This document shows, in pieces, positions 56,500 to 64,000 of a DNA stretch of 64,000 bases. The notes under the pieces were generated by a model. It was given only the letters and a program-made list of their open reading frames with translations, made no database searches and was not told the origin of the DNA. Every line of letters begins with the position of its first letter. The stretch's first letter is position 1. The stretch comes from Candidatus Acidulidesulfobacter diazotrophicus (GTDB lineage: Bacteria > SZUA-79 > Acidulodesulfobacterales > Acidulodesulfobacteraceae). Both the position numbers and the translations under genes were made by a program. The stretch lies in contig SGBB01000007.1 of assembly GCA_004195025.1 (NCBI GenBank), positions 1 to 64,000 of the forward strand, given 5' to 3'.

Positions 56500-57291
56500 A
56501 TGCAAAACAATTTTGTAGCAGAAAATTCTTTTACAAAAGAACCTGATCTTATAAGTCCTTGGATCGACAGACTTTTAGTCATAGATAATATAGACAATAT
56601 TATTAAAGAAGATAATGCTGCAAAATCCCCATCTAACATTATATCATTAAACAGCGCTAAATTAAACCAAGGAATATTCTCTGTAAATTCCGAAAATGAT
56701 GAAGATTTAGAAGAAGAAGGCGCCAGAATTTATACGTATCCTGTTAAAAAAATATTAACTGCCGATAATAATAATAATATAGATAATAAAATTTTAAACA
56801 GCTTTGTTTTTGAAAAAAATCTTGAAAAAGAAATTACATATTTAAGTTTCAATATTGATAATTCTTATTTTTCTTTTCCGGTAGAAAATATACTTGAAAT
56901 TATAAGATACATAAAACCTTTTAAGCTATATACAAATAAAATAGAGCTTTTAGGGTTAATTAATCATAGAGGTATTGCTATTCCTATATATGATTTTTTT
57001 GCCGTTAACTCTCATGATTCTTATACTTACGATTCCTATAATAGACTTGCTTTATTTAATGGAAACAGATTTAAATATATAGTAATATGTTCTTATAACG
57101 AAGAAAATTTCGGTTTATGTATAAATAATGCAGGCACAATAAAAAAAATAAAGAATAAAGAGCTGATAACGCCAAATATTATTAAATATAAAAATTCAAA
57201 AAATCTGATCTACAAATTATATGAGAATGAAGAAGGTAAATTTTCTTCAATAATTGAAATGCGGAACCTTTATGATTATCTAAAATTATAA
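56500..57291 (+). CDS. CheW-domain protein, ParP-like
   Basis: A 263-residue protein with a divergent CheW fold at about residues 110-263 (ITYLSFNIDNSYFSFPVENI, IELLGLINHRGIAIPIYDFF, NFGLCINNAGTIKKI). A variable Asn-rich N-terminal half starts MQNNFVAENSF. A strong AAAGGAGGGG ribosome site fixes the ATG at 56500. Paired with the ParA-like gene just before it, it resembles ParP, which joins CheA through a CheW-like domain and ParC through its N-terminus. Primary-sequence similarity could not be tested here. Confidence 0.75.
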   Translation: MQNNFVAENSFTKEPDLISPWIDRLLVIDNIDNIIKEDNAAKSPSNIISLNSAKLNQGIFSVNSENDEDLEEEGARIYTYPVKKILTADNNNNIDNKILNSFVFEKNLEKEITYLSFNIDNSYFSFPVENILEIIRYIKPFKLYTNKIELLGLINHRGIAIPIYDFFAVNSHDSYTYDSYNRLALFNGNRFKYIVICSYNEENFGLCINNAGTIKKIKNKELITPNIIKYKNSKNLIYKLYENEEGKFSSIIEMRNLYDYLKL

Positions 57292-57319
57292 ATAAATAAA
57301 TTGACTTTACCTATGCATT

Positions 57320-57640
57320 ATGGCAGGTATAATAGAAATTCAGCAAATTATAACTAATGCTTCTTTAGTAGAAAAAGTAGCTTCTACCCCTCAAACTTTT
57401 GCAATAAATTCCAATAGTATTTCTAAAGAAAAAAACGACAATACAGGAATAAAAAAATCAGATACCGTAAATGAAACAAATGAAGTTTTAGAGCCTATTG
57501 ACGAAAATTACGGTAATTTTGAAGAAAATAAAGAAGAAGAACAAAAAAAACAAGAAGAACAAGAAGAACAAGAAGAAACCAAAACTAATGCAGGCAGCTC
57601 AGAAAATAATACTCTTCATCATATTAATATTATGGTCTAA
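57320..57640 (+). CDS. small acidic flagellar-locus protein, unknown
   Basis: A 106-residue protein starting MAGIIEIQQIITNASLVEKV and ending NNTLHHINIMV, with a highly charged Glu/Gln/Lys centre (KEEEQKKQEEQEEQEE). No domain is recognised. I recall similar short proteins with a hydrophobic start, charged middle and short beta-like end beside che and flg genes in deltaproteobacterial-type genomes, but cannot verify that. It lies 28 bases after the ParP-like gene and 18 before the FliK-like gene. Confidence 0.6.
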   Translation: MAGIIEIQQIITNASLVEKVASTPQTFAINSNSISKEKNDNTGIKKSDTVNETNEVLEPIDENYGNFEENKEEEQKKQEEQEEQEETKTNAGSSENNTLHHINIMV

Positions 57641-57658
57641 ATTTAATTTATTTAATTT

Positions 57659-58516
57659 ATGAACTTACCGCATGACAACCTTATTAATCAAATAAACTTT
57701 AATACAAACATTAATATATCAAAAATATTAATAAATAAAAGTTTAACTAATTTGTTAGACTCTATAACAGTTAATGATATTATTGATGTTCAATTAGTTG
57801 ACGCAGAAATATCAGGCTCTTTATTTACAGGAATTCTATCTTTTAACGGAAAATTATTTAAAGCCGTAATACCTGAATCTATTTATAACGAGTTTAAAGC
57901 GTCCGCGGCAGCAAACTCTCAATCAGGAGAAAACTTTACATTACAATTAAGCGCAGAATCTATAAACGGTAGTAATGTTATTTTTAAAATAGTTAACGAA
58001 TCGTTAGATCAAAATAACTTAAATCTTTTTAATGCAGTTATTAAAAATATAACCGGTTTAATTAAAGAAAATTTTACAATATTTGCGGATACCAATTTAA
58101 ATTTAAATATAAATATCAACAACTTAACAGCAGATATTAAAAATAATACATTAATTTTAAATTTTGGTTTAAATAATTCAGGCGATTTTGCTTCCGTATT
58201 TATAGTCTCTAGAAAAGAAGAAGATATTAGCAGGAATTCAAATAAGAAAAATAAATTAAATTCTTACGGTTATTTCTTTATGGTTGAAATTCAAATTAAA
58301 CCGCTCGGACTCTTAAAATTGTCTTCTTATTATTTTAACGGCAATTTAGTTTTAAATTTTAAAACATATTCAAAAACTGCAGAAATATTAATAAAACAAA
58401 ATATTAATATATTGAAAGAAGAACTGCTCAAAGATAACATAACTTTAAAAGATATCGGATTTAATAAAAATATTTCAAATGAAGAATTTAACGGTATAAT
58501 AAATGAACAAGCATAA
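57659..58516 (+). CDS. second FliK-like protein (divergent Flg_hook domain)
   Basis: A 285-residue protein. The C-terminal part (about residues 205-270: VEIQIKPLGLLKLSSYYFNG, VLNFKTYSKTAEILIKQNIN, LKEELLKDNITLKDIGF) has the pattern of FliK C-terminal domains: a PLG turn, a beta strand, then a helix of export-switch type. The N-terminal half is Asn-rich with a beta-like segment. It overlaps a FlhB C-terminal homologue by 14 bases. In Bacillus, ylqG and ylqH form a similar pair. The function of such pairs is unclear. Confidence 0.62.
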   Translation: MNLPHDNLINQINFNTNINISKILINKSLTNLLDSITVNDIIDVQLVDAEISGSLFTGILSFNGKLFKAVIPESIYNEFKASAAANSQSGENFTLQLSAESINGSNVIFKIVNESLDQNNLNLFNAVIKNITGLIKENFTIFADTNLNLNININNLTADIKNNTLILNFGLNNSGDFASVFIVSRKEEDISRNSNKKNKLNSYGYFFMVEIQIKPLGLLKLSSYYFNGNLVLNFKTYSKTAEILIKQNINILKEELLKDNITLKDIGFNKNISNEEFNGIINEQA

Positions 58517-58772
58517 TAAAGAATTAACGGCTGTTGCGTTAAAATACGATAAAGATAAAAATAAAGCTCCTGTTTTAATAGCAAAAGGTAAAGGCAAATT
58601 AGCGGAAAAAATTAAAGCCATAGCAAAAGAAAATAATATTCCTATAATAGAAAACAAAGGTCTTGCAGAAATTATAGACAAACTAGAAATTTACGAAGAA
58701 GTCCCCCCTGAACTTTATAAGGTAATAGCTCATATTTTTGCGTTTATCTATAAATTAAATAATAAAATATAA
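58503..58772 (+). CDS. flhX: FlhX, homologue of the FlhB C-terminal domain
   Basis: An 89-residue protein that matches the part of FlhB after its NPTH cleavage site: ELTAVALKYDKDKNKAPVLI, AKGKGKLAEKIKAIAKENN, IPIIENKGLAEIIDKLEIY, EEVPPELYKVIAHIFAFIY. It has no membrane segment and no NPTH. FlhX can partly replace the FlhB C-terminal domain in export switching. It is coupled to the FliK-like gene before it, which suggests a joint function. Confidence 0.85.
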   Translation: MNKHNKELTAVALKYDKDKNKAPVLIAKGKGKLAEKIKAIAKENNIPIIENKGLAEIIDKLEIYEEVPPELYKVIAHIFAFIYKLNNKI

Positions 58773-58796
58773 ATATGCCCGTAATTTATAGATTTA

Positions 58797-59528
58797 TTAC
58801 AACTCTCTGTCTTTAGCCACTATTTCTCTTTGCCTTTTAAATATATATTTAAACATTATATCCTGTTCTTTTGGTTTTAAATTAATTATTTGCACTCCTA
58901 TTTTGTATCTTGTATCTTTTTTTATTGATGCTTTTATTTCAGCCCTTACTATAATGGAAGGAAGGTTGGGAAATTCTAATTTCATATTTTCTATTACTGT
59001 ATGTTTTTCAAAATAAAAATAGGATAAAAAAGAAAACCCCTCACCTGAAATATCATAAATTGTAAAGTTATGGTATTTATTTATCCAAAAAAATGATATT
59101 TTTACAGGTTCCGACATAGAAGGTTCTATTCTGAAAAATTTTCTTTTTTCAATAGAATAAATTTCTAACGGCGTATAAATGTTAAAATTAAAATAATTAT
59201 TATCTTCCGCAAAATTATAGAGTTTAGATAAAAAATAATGATCTTTATCTTTAAAGTTAAAATTAACTTTAAGATAAGTTGAAGACAGCATTTTTAAATT
59301 GCCGTCTTCTGGCATTAAAGAATCAATCATAATAATATCATCGTTAACTTTAATAATATTAGTAGAATAATCGCTATTGTTGTCAGAAGTTTGCAAATCA
59401 GGAACAAAAGGGTAAATTATTAAATTTTTTTTTGTTTGTGCGAAATTTTTTAAAATATTTACTATTTCTTTACTTCGAGAAACAATATCTGTATTAGGAT
59501 TTTCTTTAATTTTTTTTAAATCGAACAT
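58797..59528 (-). CDS. PilZ-domain c-di-GMP receptor, YcgR/FlgZ-like
   Basis: A 243-residue protein with a YcgR-N-like domain (about residues 1-125) and a C-terminal PilZ domain. The c-di-GMP binding arginines are in IEKRKFFRIEPSM (RxxxR), and DISGEGFSFLS corresponds to the DxSxxG motif. Such proteins slow the motor when c-di-GMP is high. It lies between flhX and flgF on the opposite strand, and its start is preceded by a 26-base tandem duplication. Confidence 0.85.
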   Translation of the reverse strand: MFDLKKIKENPNTDIVSRSKEIVNILKNFAQTKKNLIIYPFVPDLQTSDNNSDYSTNIIKVNDDIIMIDSLMPEDGNLKMLSSTYLKVNFNFKDKDHYFLSKLYNFAEDNNYFNFNIYTPLEIYSIEKRKFFRIEPSMSEPVKISFFWINKYHNFTIYDISGEGFSFLSYFYFEKHTVIENMKLEFPNLPSIIVRAEIKASIKKDTRYKIGVQIINLKPKEQDIMFKYIFKRQREIVAKDREL

Positions 59529-59530
59529 AA

Positions 59531-59582
59531 ATATTCAATAGTTATTATTTTAATAGATATTCAATAGTTATTATTTTAATAG
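59531..59582. repeat. 26-bp perfect tandem duplication upstream of the PilZ gene
   Basis: ATATTCAATAGTTATTATTT plus TAATAG is present twice without a gap (59531-59556 and 59557-59582). It begins 2 bases before the PilZ start codon (minus strand), so it covers its leader. Confidence 0.9.
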
Positions 59583-59727
59583 ACATTCAAGATATTTATA
59601 TTAGAATTGCTTAAATATTATAAATTATATTTATATATAATATCAATTTAAAAATAAAATTACATTTAATATCGGCAATTTTTTCCGTTTTTATTTAAAA
59701 ATATGAGAAATTTTTTCCTTAATTAAA

Positions 59728-59743
59728 TGGCATATTTATTGCG
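59728..59743 (+). promoter_or_regulatory. sigma-54 promoter of flgF-flgG
   Basis: TGGCATATTTATTGCG fits the -24/-12 pattern with GG and GC 10 bases apart. It lies 61 bases before flgF. The downstream series flgF, flgG, flgA, flgH, flgI may start here, although flgG has its own 231-base leader. Confidence 0.8.
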
Positions 59744-59803
59744 TATAAATATAATAATAAAAAAAACTAATAAAAAAAACTAATTTTTTTAGGAGATTTA
59801 AAA

Positions 59804-60580
59804 TTGAACGGCGGACTATATATTAATTTAAGCGGAATTATATCGGAAGGCAATAAAATGAATATTATTACTAATAATCTTGCCAATATAAATACCGTCG
59901 GATATAAAAGCGAAGGTTCGGTGTTCGGCGATTTTTTATCCCAAAAAGCTATTAGCGCCGTAAATGCAGGCGATAAAAAACCTCTTGCAGACAATCAATA
60001 TCCTATTATGCTTTACAGTTATAATAATTTTTCTCAAGGAGCGTTAAAACATACAGGAAACAGATTAGATTTAGCTATTTCAGGCAAAGGTTTTTTTGTA
60101 GTTAAAACGCCTGAAGGAATTAAATATACAAGGAACGGTTCTTTCTCGTTAAATAGCGACAATCAGATTGTAACGCAAGAAGGGTATCCTGTTTTAGGCA
60201 CTAACGGAAAACCGATTAGTCTTACTGAAAGGGGCTCAAATATTACGATTACACAGAATGGTATTATAAATATTTTAAATCCGCAAACTGATGAAAATCA
60301 ATATGCAGGTAAAATTGAAACAGTTGATTTTAAAAATCCTTCATTGCTTTCAAGAAACGGCAATACGTTATTTTCAGAGACTAAACAGTCGGGAAAATCA
60401 GCGCTGCTTAAAAATCCAAAAATTGAGCAAGGATATATAGAAGAATCAAATGTCAATGAAATTCAAAGCATGGTTGAACTTATAGATATAAGCCAGGTTA
60501 AATCTACAATGAATAATGTCTTAAAATCATATTCTCAAATTGACAATGTTGCAATAAATACCGTAGGAGCTGCAGTTTAG
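59804..60580 (+). CDS. flgF: flagellar basal-body rod protein FlgF
   Basis: A proximal rod subunit of 258 residues. NGGLYINLSGIISEGNKMNI and NLANINTVGYKSEG form the N-terminal signature; GRLDLAISGKGFFVV-type sequence (read as NRLDLAISGKGFFVV) and the C-terminal EESNVNEIQSMVELIDISQ complete it. The start is TTG: AGGAG lies 8 bases upstream and the next ATG would remove the conserved helix. A sigma-54 promoter precedes it. Confidence 0.94.
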   Translation: MNGGLYINLSGIISEGNKMNIITNNLANINTVGYKSEGSVFGDFLSQKAISAVNAGDKKPLADNQYPIMLYSYNNFSQGALKHTGNRLDLAISGKGFFVVKTPEGIKYTRNGSFSLNSDNQIVTQEGYPVLGTNGKPISLTERGSNITITQNGIINILNPQTDENQYAGKIETVDFKNPSLLSRNGNTLFSETKQSGKSALLKNPKIEQGYIEESNVNEIQSMVELIDISQVKSTMNNVLKSYSQIDNVAINTVGAAV

Positions 60581-60811
60581 TTTAAATATACAGCTTACTA
60601 TTTATTGTCTGTGGAGATACTTATAATTATTTACTTATGTTTATGCTTATGCTTGACATATATATTGCCGCTGTATTTTTGCTATTCTTATCGTATATGT
60701 CTATGCGGGAGTTTTACTTAATTTAAGGTATTTTTAATTTTATAATTCATATGACAATATTATGCTATATGAATTAATTTATATATTTTATATATAAAGG
60801 GAGGGAACAAA

Positions 60812-61597
60812 TTGAGAGCATTATGGACTGCTTCCACTGGTATGGAAGGACAGCAGGTTGAAATAGACAATATAGCAAATAATCTTGCAAATACCAATAC
60901 TACGGGATATAAAGAATCAAGAGTTAATTTTGAAGACCTTTTTTATCAGACTATAAAGTCTCCCGGAGCATATTCATCCGAATATACTCAAGTTCCTACG
61001 GGAATTCAGTTAGGACTTGGCTCTAAAGTCTCGTCTATTGAAAAAGAATTTACACAGGGAGATTTACAGCAAACTTCAAATCCGCTTGATTTAGCAATAG
61101 AAGGTCAAGGTTTTTTTCAGATACAGATGGCAAACGGTCAAACGGCATACACAAGAGACGGAACTTTACAGACTAATTCGCAGGGGCAATTAGTGAACGC
61201 AACGGGTTATACATTAGTTCCGCCTATTACTATTCCTCCGAATGCCACTTCTATAACTATAGCTCAGGACGGCACGGTATCGGCGGCAGTATCCGGTCAA
61301 ACTAATCCTGTTCAGGTGGGAACGATTACGCTGACCAATTTTATTAATCCTGCAGGTTTGAACAGCATAGGACACAATTTATATCTTCAAACATCCGCTT
61401 CAGGTGTTCCTGAAGTCGGAACGCCCGGTCAAAACGGCTTAGGAACCATACAGCAGGGATTCTTAGAGATGTCCAATGTTAATTTAGTAGGACAGATGGT
61501 ATCTATGATTACGGCGCAAAATGCTTATACGATAGATTCAAAAGCTATAACTATTGCAAATCAGATGCTTCAAACAGCTGCATCTTTGGTTCCGTAA
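60812..61597 (+). CDS. flgG: flagellar distal rod protein FlgG
   Basis: The distal rod subunit, 261 residues. The start RALWTASTGMEGQQVEIDNI, ANNLANTNTTGYKESRVNFE and the TSNPLDLAIEGQGFFQI centre are diagnostic, as is the C-terminal EMSNVNLVGQMVSMITAQNA. The start codon is TTG after a strong AGGGAGGG site. A 231-base gap separates it from flgF, without a convincing promoter. Confidence 0.97.
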   Translation: MRALWTASTGMEGQQVEIDNIANNLANTNTTGYKESRVNFEDLFYQTIKSPGAYSSEYTQVPTGIQLGLGSKVSSIEKEFTQGDLQQTSNPLDLAIEGQGFFQIQMANGQTAYTRDGTLQTNSQGQLVNATGYTLVPPITIPPNATSITIAQDGTVSAAVSGQTNPVQVGTITLTNFINPAGLNSIGHNLYLQTSASGVPEVGTPGQNGLGTIQQGFLEMSNVNLVGQMVSMITAQNAYTIDSKAITIANQMLQTAASLVP

Positions 61598-61629
61598 TTA
61601 GATTTTTAAGAGATTAGCAAATATAAACT

Positions 61630-62403
61630 ATGAAATATAAATTTAAATTAAATTTAGTTACAATGTTTCTTTTATCTGTTTTTATTTATGTTAATGCTAA
61701 TAATGTTTACGCATCCGAGACTGCGGCAGGCAAAATTAAAGGCGGAAATTTTCTTTCATCAAAGAGTTTAAAGAATAATATAATTAAATTTTTTTTTAAC
61801 AGTATTCCTTCAGGCTATAAAAATTATGTTAAATATATGCATATTTCAAATTTTAAATTATCTATAAATAATTTTAATAGAATCAATATGCAGAATTATT
61901 TTATAAAATACGATTTTTATAATCAAGGTTTCGCAGGAATGCATACGGCAGTTATTAAACTAATAAGCAAAAGAAACGGCAAACTTATTAAATTATTCTA
62001 TGCCGATTTTAATAATACAATAATTGCGCCGGTTGTTATTTCTTCATGCCCTATAGGAAAATTTCAGATTTTAAATAAAAAAGAGTTAAAAATTAGAAGT
62101 ATTAATATTCCAAATATTTATGGAGGATATAATTTTTATTTAAATAAAACTGCAGGAAAAGAAGCAGTGATTTTTATACCTCAAAATACTCCCATTACTA
62201 AAATAAACTCGGAAAGAAAAAGGATTATTAATTTTGGAGATATTATATCAATAGTTTATAAAAAGTACGGCATAAATATAAAAATTAGAGGAATGGCTCT
62301 GCAAGCCGGCGCTTATGGTCAGCATATAAGAGTAAAAAATCTTGAATCAGGCAATATTATTACAGGTAGGGTAAAAACAAATAAATTGGTTACGGTGAAT
62401 TAA
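61630..62403 (+). CDS. flgA: P-ring assembly chaperone FlgA
   Basis: A periplasmic chaperone for FlgI. The 257 residues begin with a signal peptide (about 1-28, ending NNVYASE) and end in the SAF-like domain: ITKINSERKRIINFGDIISI, IKIRGMALQAGAYGQHIRVK, then LESGNIITGRV, typical for FlgA. The middle is poorly conserved. It lies 32 bases after flgG and 45 before flgH, as usual. Confidence 0.9.
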   Translation: MKYKFKLNLVTMFLLSVFIYVNANNVYASETAAGKIKGGNFLSSKSLKNNIIKFFFNSIPSGYKNYVKYMHISNFKLSINNFNRINMQNYFIKYDFYNQGFAGMHTAVIKLISKRNGKLIKLFYADFNNTIIAPVVISSCPIGKFQILNKKELKIRSINIPNIYGGYNFYLNKTAGKEAVIFIPQNTPITKINSERKRIINFGDIISIVYKKYGINIKIRGMALQAGAYGQHIRVKNLESGNIITGRVKTNKLVTVN

Positions 62404-62448
62404 ATTTAAAATTATAAAAATAAAAAAATATACGAGTGAGTAAAGATT

Positions 62449-63168
62449 ATGAAAAATATGCTGATTTATAAAATTAATAACAATAAGCATAAAAATAAAA
62501 TTATATTTGCCGCAATAATGATTGCAGGCTTATCTTTTACTTTGAGCGGGTGCGCCGGAAATATAACACCTCCTAAATCAATGGTTCCGCCGACCTATGT
62601 TAAACCTACGGCAAAAAATTCTATCATACATAAACAGATAGCAGGTTCTTTATGGACGGGAACATCAGGAGGAACTAATCTATTTACGGATAATAGTGCT
62701 TTTACTTTAAATGAAGTAGTAACTATAATTGTTGATGATCAAACCCAAGCTCAAGATACGTCAGGCACAACATTATCTAAAAATTCATCGGGGAAGGGAA
62801 GTTTTTCGTTTGGCAGTTCTACGTCAAAACCTACAGGATATAACGGTTCTAATGTTGAAAGTTTTAACGGAGGCGGAGGAGTTTCCGATTCCGGTCAGAT
62901 TAATACCACTATAGAGGCACAGGTTGTAAGGGTTTATCCTAACGGAAATTTAGAATTAAAAGGCGAAAGGATAGTTTCTTTGAACAGGGAAAAAAGATAT
63001 ATTTTAATTAAGGGGATAGTAAGACCTATTGATATATCCCCGGGTAATACGGTTCTTTCAAGCCAAATTGCGGATGAAAGAATATGGATTAACGGGCAGG
63101 GTCCCGTCAATTGGCAGCAATCACCAGGCTGGCTGTATCGTATTTTGAATTTCTTATGGCCGTTTTAA
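62449..63168 (+). CDS. flgH: flagellar L-ring lipoprotein FlgH
   Basis: FlgH forms the L-ring in the outer membrane. The lipobox LSGC (Cys near residue 35) follows a hydrophobic signal. GSLWTGTSGGTNLFTDNSAF, NEVVTIIVDD and ARVVRVYPNGNLELKGERIV-type sequence (read as AQVVRVYPNGNLELKGERIV) are characteristic, as is the C-terminal GIVRPIDISPGNTVLSSQIA. The 239-residue length is normal. Its presence requires an outer membrane. Confidence 0.96.
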   Translation: MKNMLIYKINNNKHKNKIIFAAIMIAGLSFTLSGCAGNITPPKSMVPPTYVKPTAKNSIIHKQIAGSLWTGTSGGTNLFTDNSAFTLNEVVTIIVDDQTQAQDTSGTTLSKNSSGKGSFSFGSSTSKPTGYNGSNVESFNGGGGVSDSGQINTTIEAQVVRVYPNGNLELKGERIVSLNREKRYILIKGIVRPIDISPGNTVLSSQIADERIWINGQGPVNWQQSPGWLYRILNFLWPF

Positions 63169-63372
63169 TGTAAATTTTACTAAAAGTAAATATAATTTTA
63201 TATGTTTTCATTTATTATCAATATCTTATATAATAATAACTAATGTATCAATTTAATATTTATATTTAATATAATAATATAATGTTATCAATATTATCTA
63301 TCACTCAATACACACTTTGCGTGTTATTTGTTATGTTAAAATATAATACAATAATATTATCGGAGAAAATAA

Positions 63373-64000
63373 ATGCGAATATTTAATTGTCATGCATTTA
63401 GAAAAAAAGTTGTATTACAATTAAAAAATAATTTTTTAATTTTTTTAATTGTAATATTTAGTCTTTTATTTAATGCCGTTTTATTAAATATAAACAATAA
63501 TTGCGAAGCTGCAACTATAGGTGATATAACTTCAATATACGGAGCTATGAGCAACCCTTTAGTAGGCTATGGTATAGTAGTCGGACTTGACGGAACGGGA
63601 GACCAATGGGGGGTTAATGTAACTCAGCAAAGTATAGTAACTATGCTTTCAAAATTAGGTATAAATACCAATGAGTCGTCATTATATGAAATTAGAGATA
63701 CTGCCGCAGTTATGGTTACGGCAGAGCTGCCTCCTTTTGCGATTCCGGGTCAAAAAATCAATGTAACGGTAGCTTCCATAGGAAACGCAACAAGTTTGCA
63801 GGGCGGTGTTCTTCTGATGTCTCCCATGAAAGGACCTAATGGCAAAGTTTATGCGTTAGCGCAGGGCAGCATTTCTACCGGAGGGAATGTTGCCACAGAT
63901 AATATTATGCCGCTTCCGGGCTACATTCCTGTTTCCGAAAATTTTCAGACTGCAGGCATTATAGATGACGGAGGTATTGTAGAAAAAGGTATTTCTATAG
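63373..64000 (+). CDS. flgI: flagellar P-ring protein FlgI, partial at window edge
   Basis: 209 complete codons of a secreted protein. A signal peptide (about residues 1-45) is followed by GDITSIYGAMSNPLVGYGIV and VGLDGTGDQ, the FlgI start. AVMVTAELPPFAIPGQKINV and LQGGVLLMSPMKGPNGKVYA are conserved FlgI blocks. CGGAG lies 8 bases before the ATG. The remainder is outside the window. The 204-base gap before it has an imperfect ACACAC/GCGTGT hairpin near 63310. Confidence 0.94.
   Translation, partial: MRIFNCHAFRKKVVLQLKNNFLIFLIVIFSLLFNAVLLNINNNCEAATIGDITSIYGAMSNPLVGYGIVVGLDGTGDQWGVNVTQQSIVTMLSKLGINTNESSLYEIRDTAAVMVTAELPPFAIPGQKINVTVASIGNATSLQGGVLLMSPMKGPNGKVYALAQGSISTGGNVATDNIMPLPGYIPVSENFQTAGIIDDGGIVEKGISI

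Noticed and set aside
59668-59690. Another right-end copy of the repeat family (ATCGGCAATTTT)
   Set aside because: Only about 12 bases match, without the conserved GGG end or inner sequence; chance is likely.
60655-60675. Promoter of flgG (TTGACATATATATTGCC)
   Set aside because: It lacks the GG of a sigma-54 site at the right distance, and no good -10 box lies 16-18 bases after TTGACA.

Overview
The window is strongly A+T-rich and is dominated by a flagellar and chemotaxis locus of a Gram-negative bacterium. Genes for the P-ring and L-ring (flgI, flgH), a Kdo transferase (waaA) and FlgA imply an outer membrane with lipopolysaccharide. Paired sigma-54 activators (FlrA-like and FlrB/FlrC-like), four good -24/-12 promoters and the block flhB-flhA-flhF-flhG-fliA followed by che genes resemble polar-flagellated proteobacteria, especially deltaproteobacterial-type lineages. 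The species cannot be named from the sequence. Many proteins carry long Asn-rich low-complexity inserts, even in housekeeping enzymes.

Layout. 1-3.6 kb: an accessory patch with a transposase running off the left edge, and a two-gene unit of an HNH-nuclease-like protein plus an unknown partner. 3.8-14.3 kb: housekeeping genes (cysS, a Trm112-like gene, waaA, a PHP phosphoesterase, bioA, a DedA protein) and a solitary VirD4/TraG-like ATPase. 14.3-18.6 kb: a TPR protein, a FlrA-like activator and a NYN-domain nuclease. 18.8-24.0 kb, minus strand: flgB-flgC-fliE-fliF-fliG-fliH, the rotor and rod base. 24.3-27.6 kb: divergent FlrB-like kinase and FlrC-like regulator. 27.8-28.6 kb: an MNT-HEPN pair. 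28.8-36 kb: flgD, flgE, fliK, fliJ, a MotE-like gene, fliL. 36-47 kb: fliM, fliN, fliO, fliP, fliQ, fliR, flhB, flhA, flhF, flhG, fliA and a HEAT-repeat gene. 49.5-57.3 kb: cheR, two cheY-like genes, cheA, cheB, cheW and a ParA/CheW-like pair resembling ParC/ParP. 57.3-58.8 kb: a small unknown protein, a second FliK-like protein and a FlhX-like FlhB C-terminal homologue. 58.8-64 kb: a PilZ protein, then flgF, flgG, flgA, flgH and partial flgI. No fliI, fliC, motAB or cheZ was seen.

Working together: FlrA-like and FlrB/FlrC-like regulators probably drive sigma-54 promoters in front of flgB, flgD, fliL and flgF. FliA then serves late genes outside the window. FlhF/FlhG and the ParC/ParP-like pair would place the flagellum and chemoreceptor arrays at a pole, although FlhF has diverged GTPase motifs.

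The intergenic gaps hold a modular dispersed repeat family with terminal inverted repeats CAAAATTGCCGATAGA, internal hairpins and a nested ~70-bp module that sits on either side in different copies. There are also micro- and minisatellites and short duplications of gene 3' ends. No tRNA, rRNA or CRISPR array was recognised. All calls were made by eye, without database searches.
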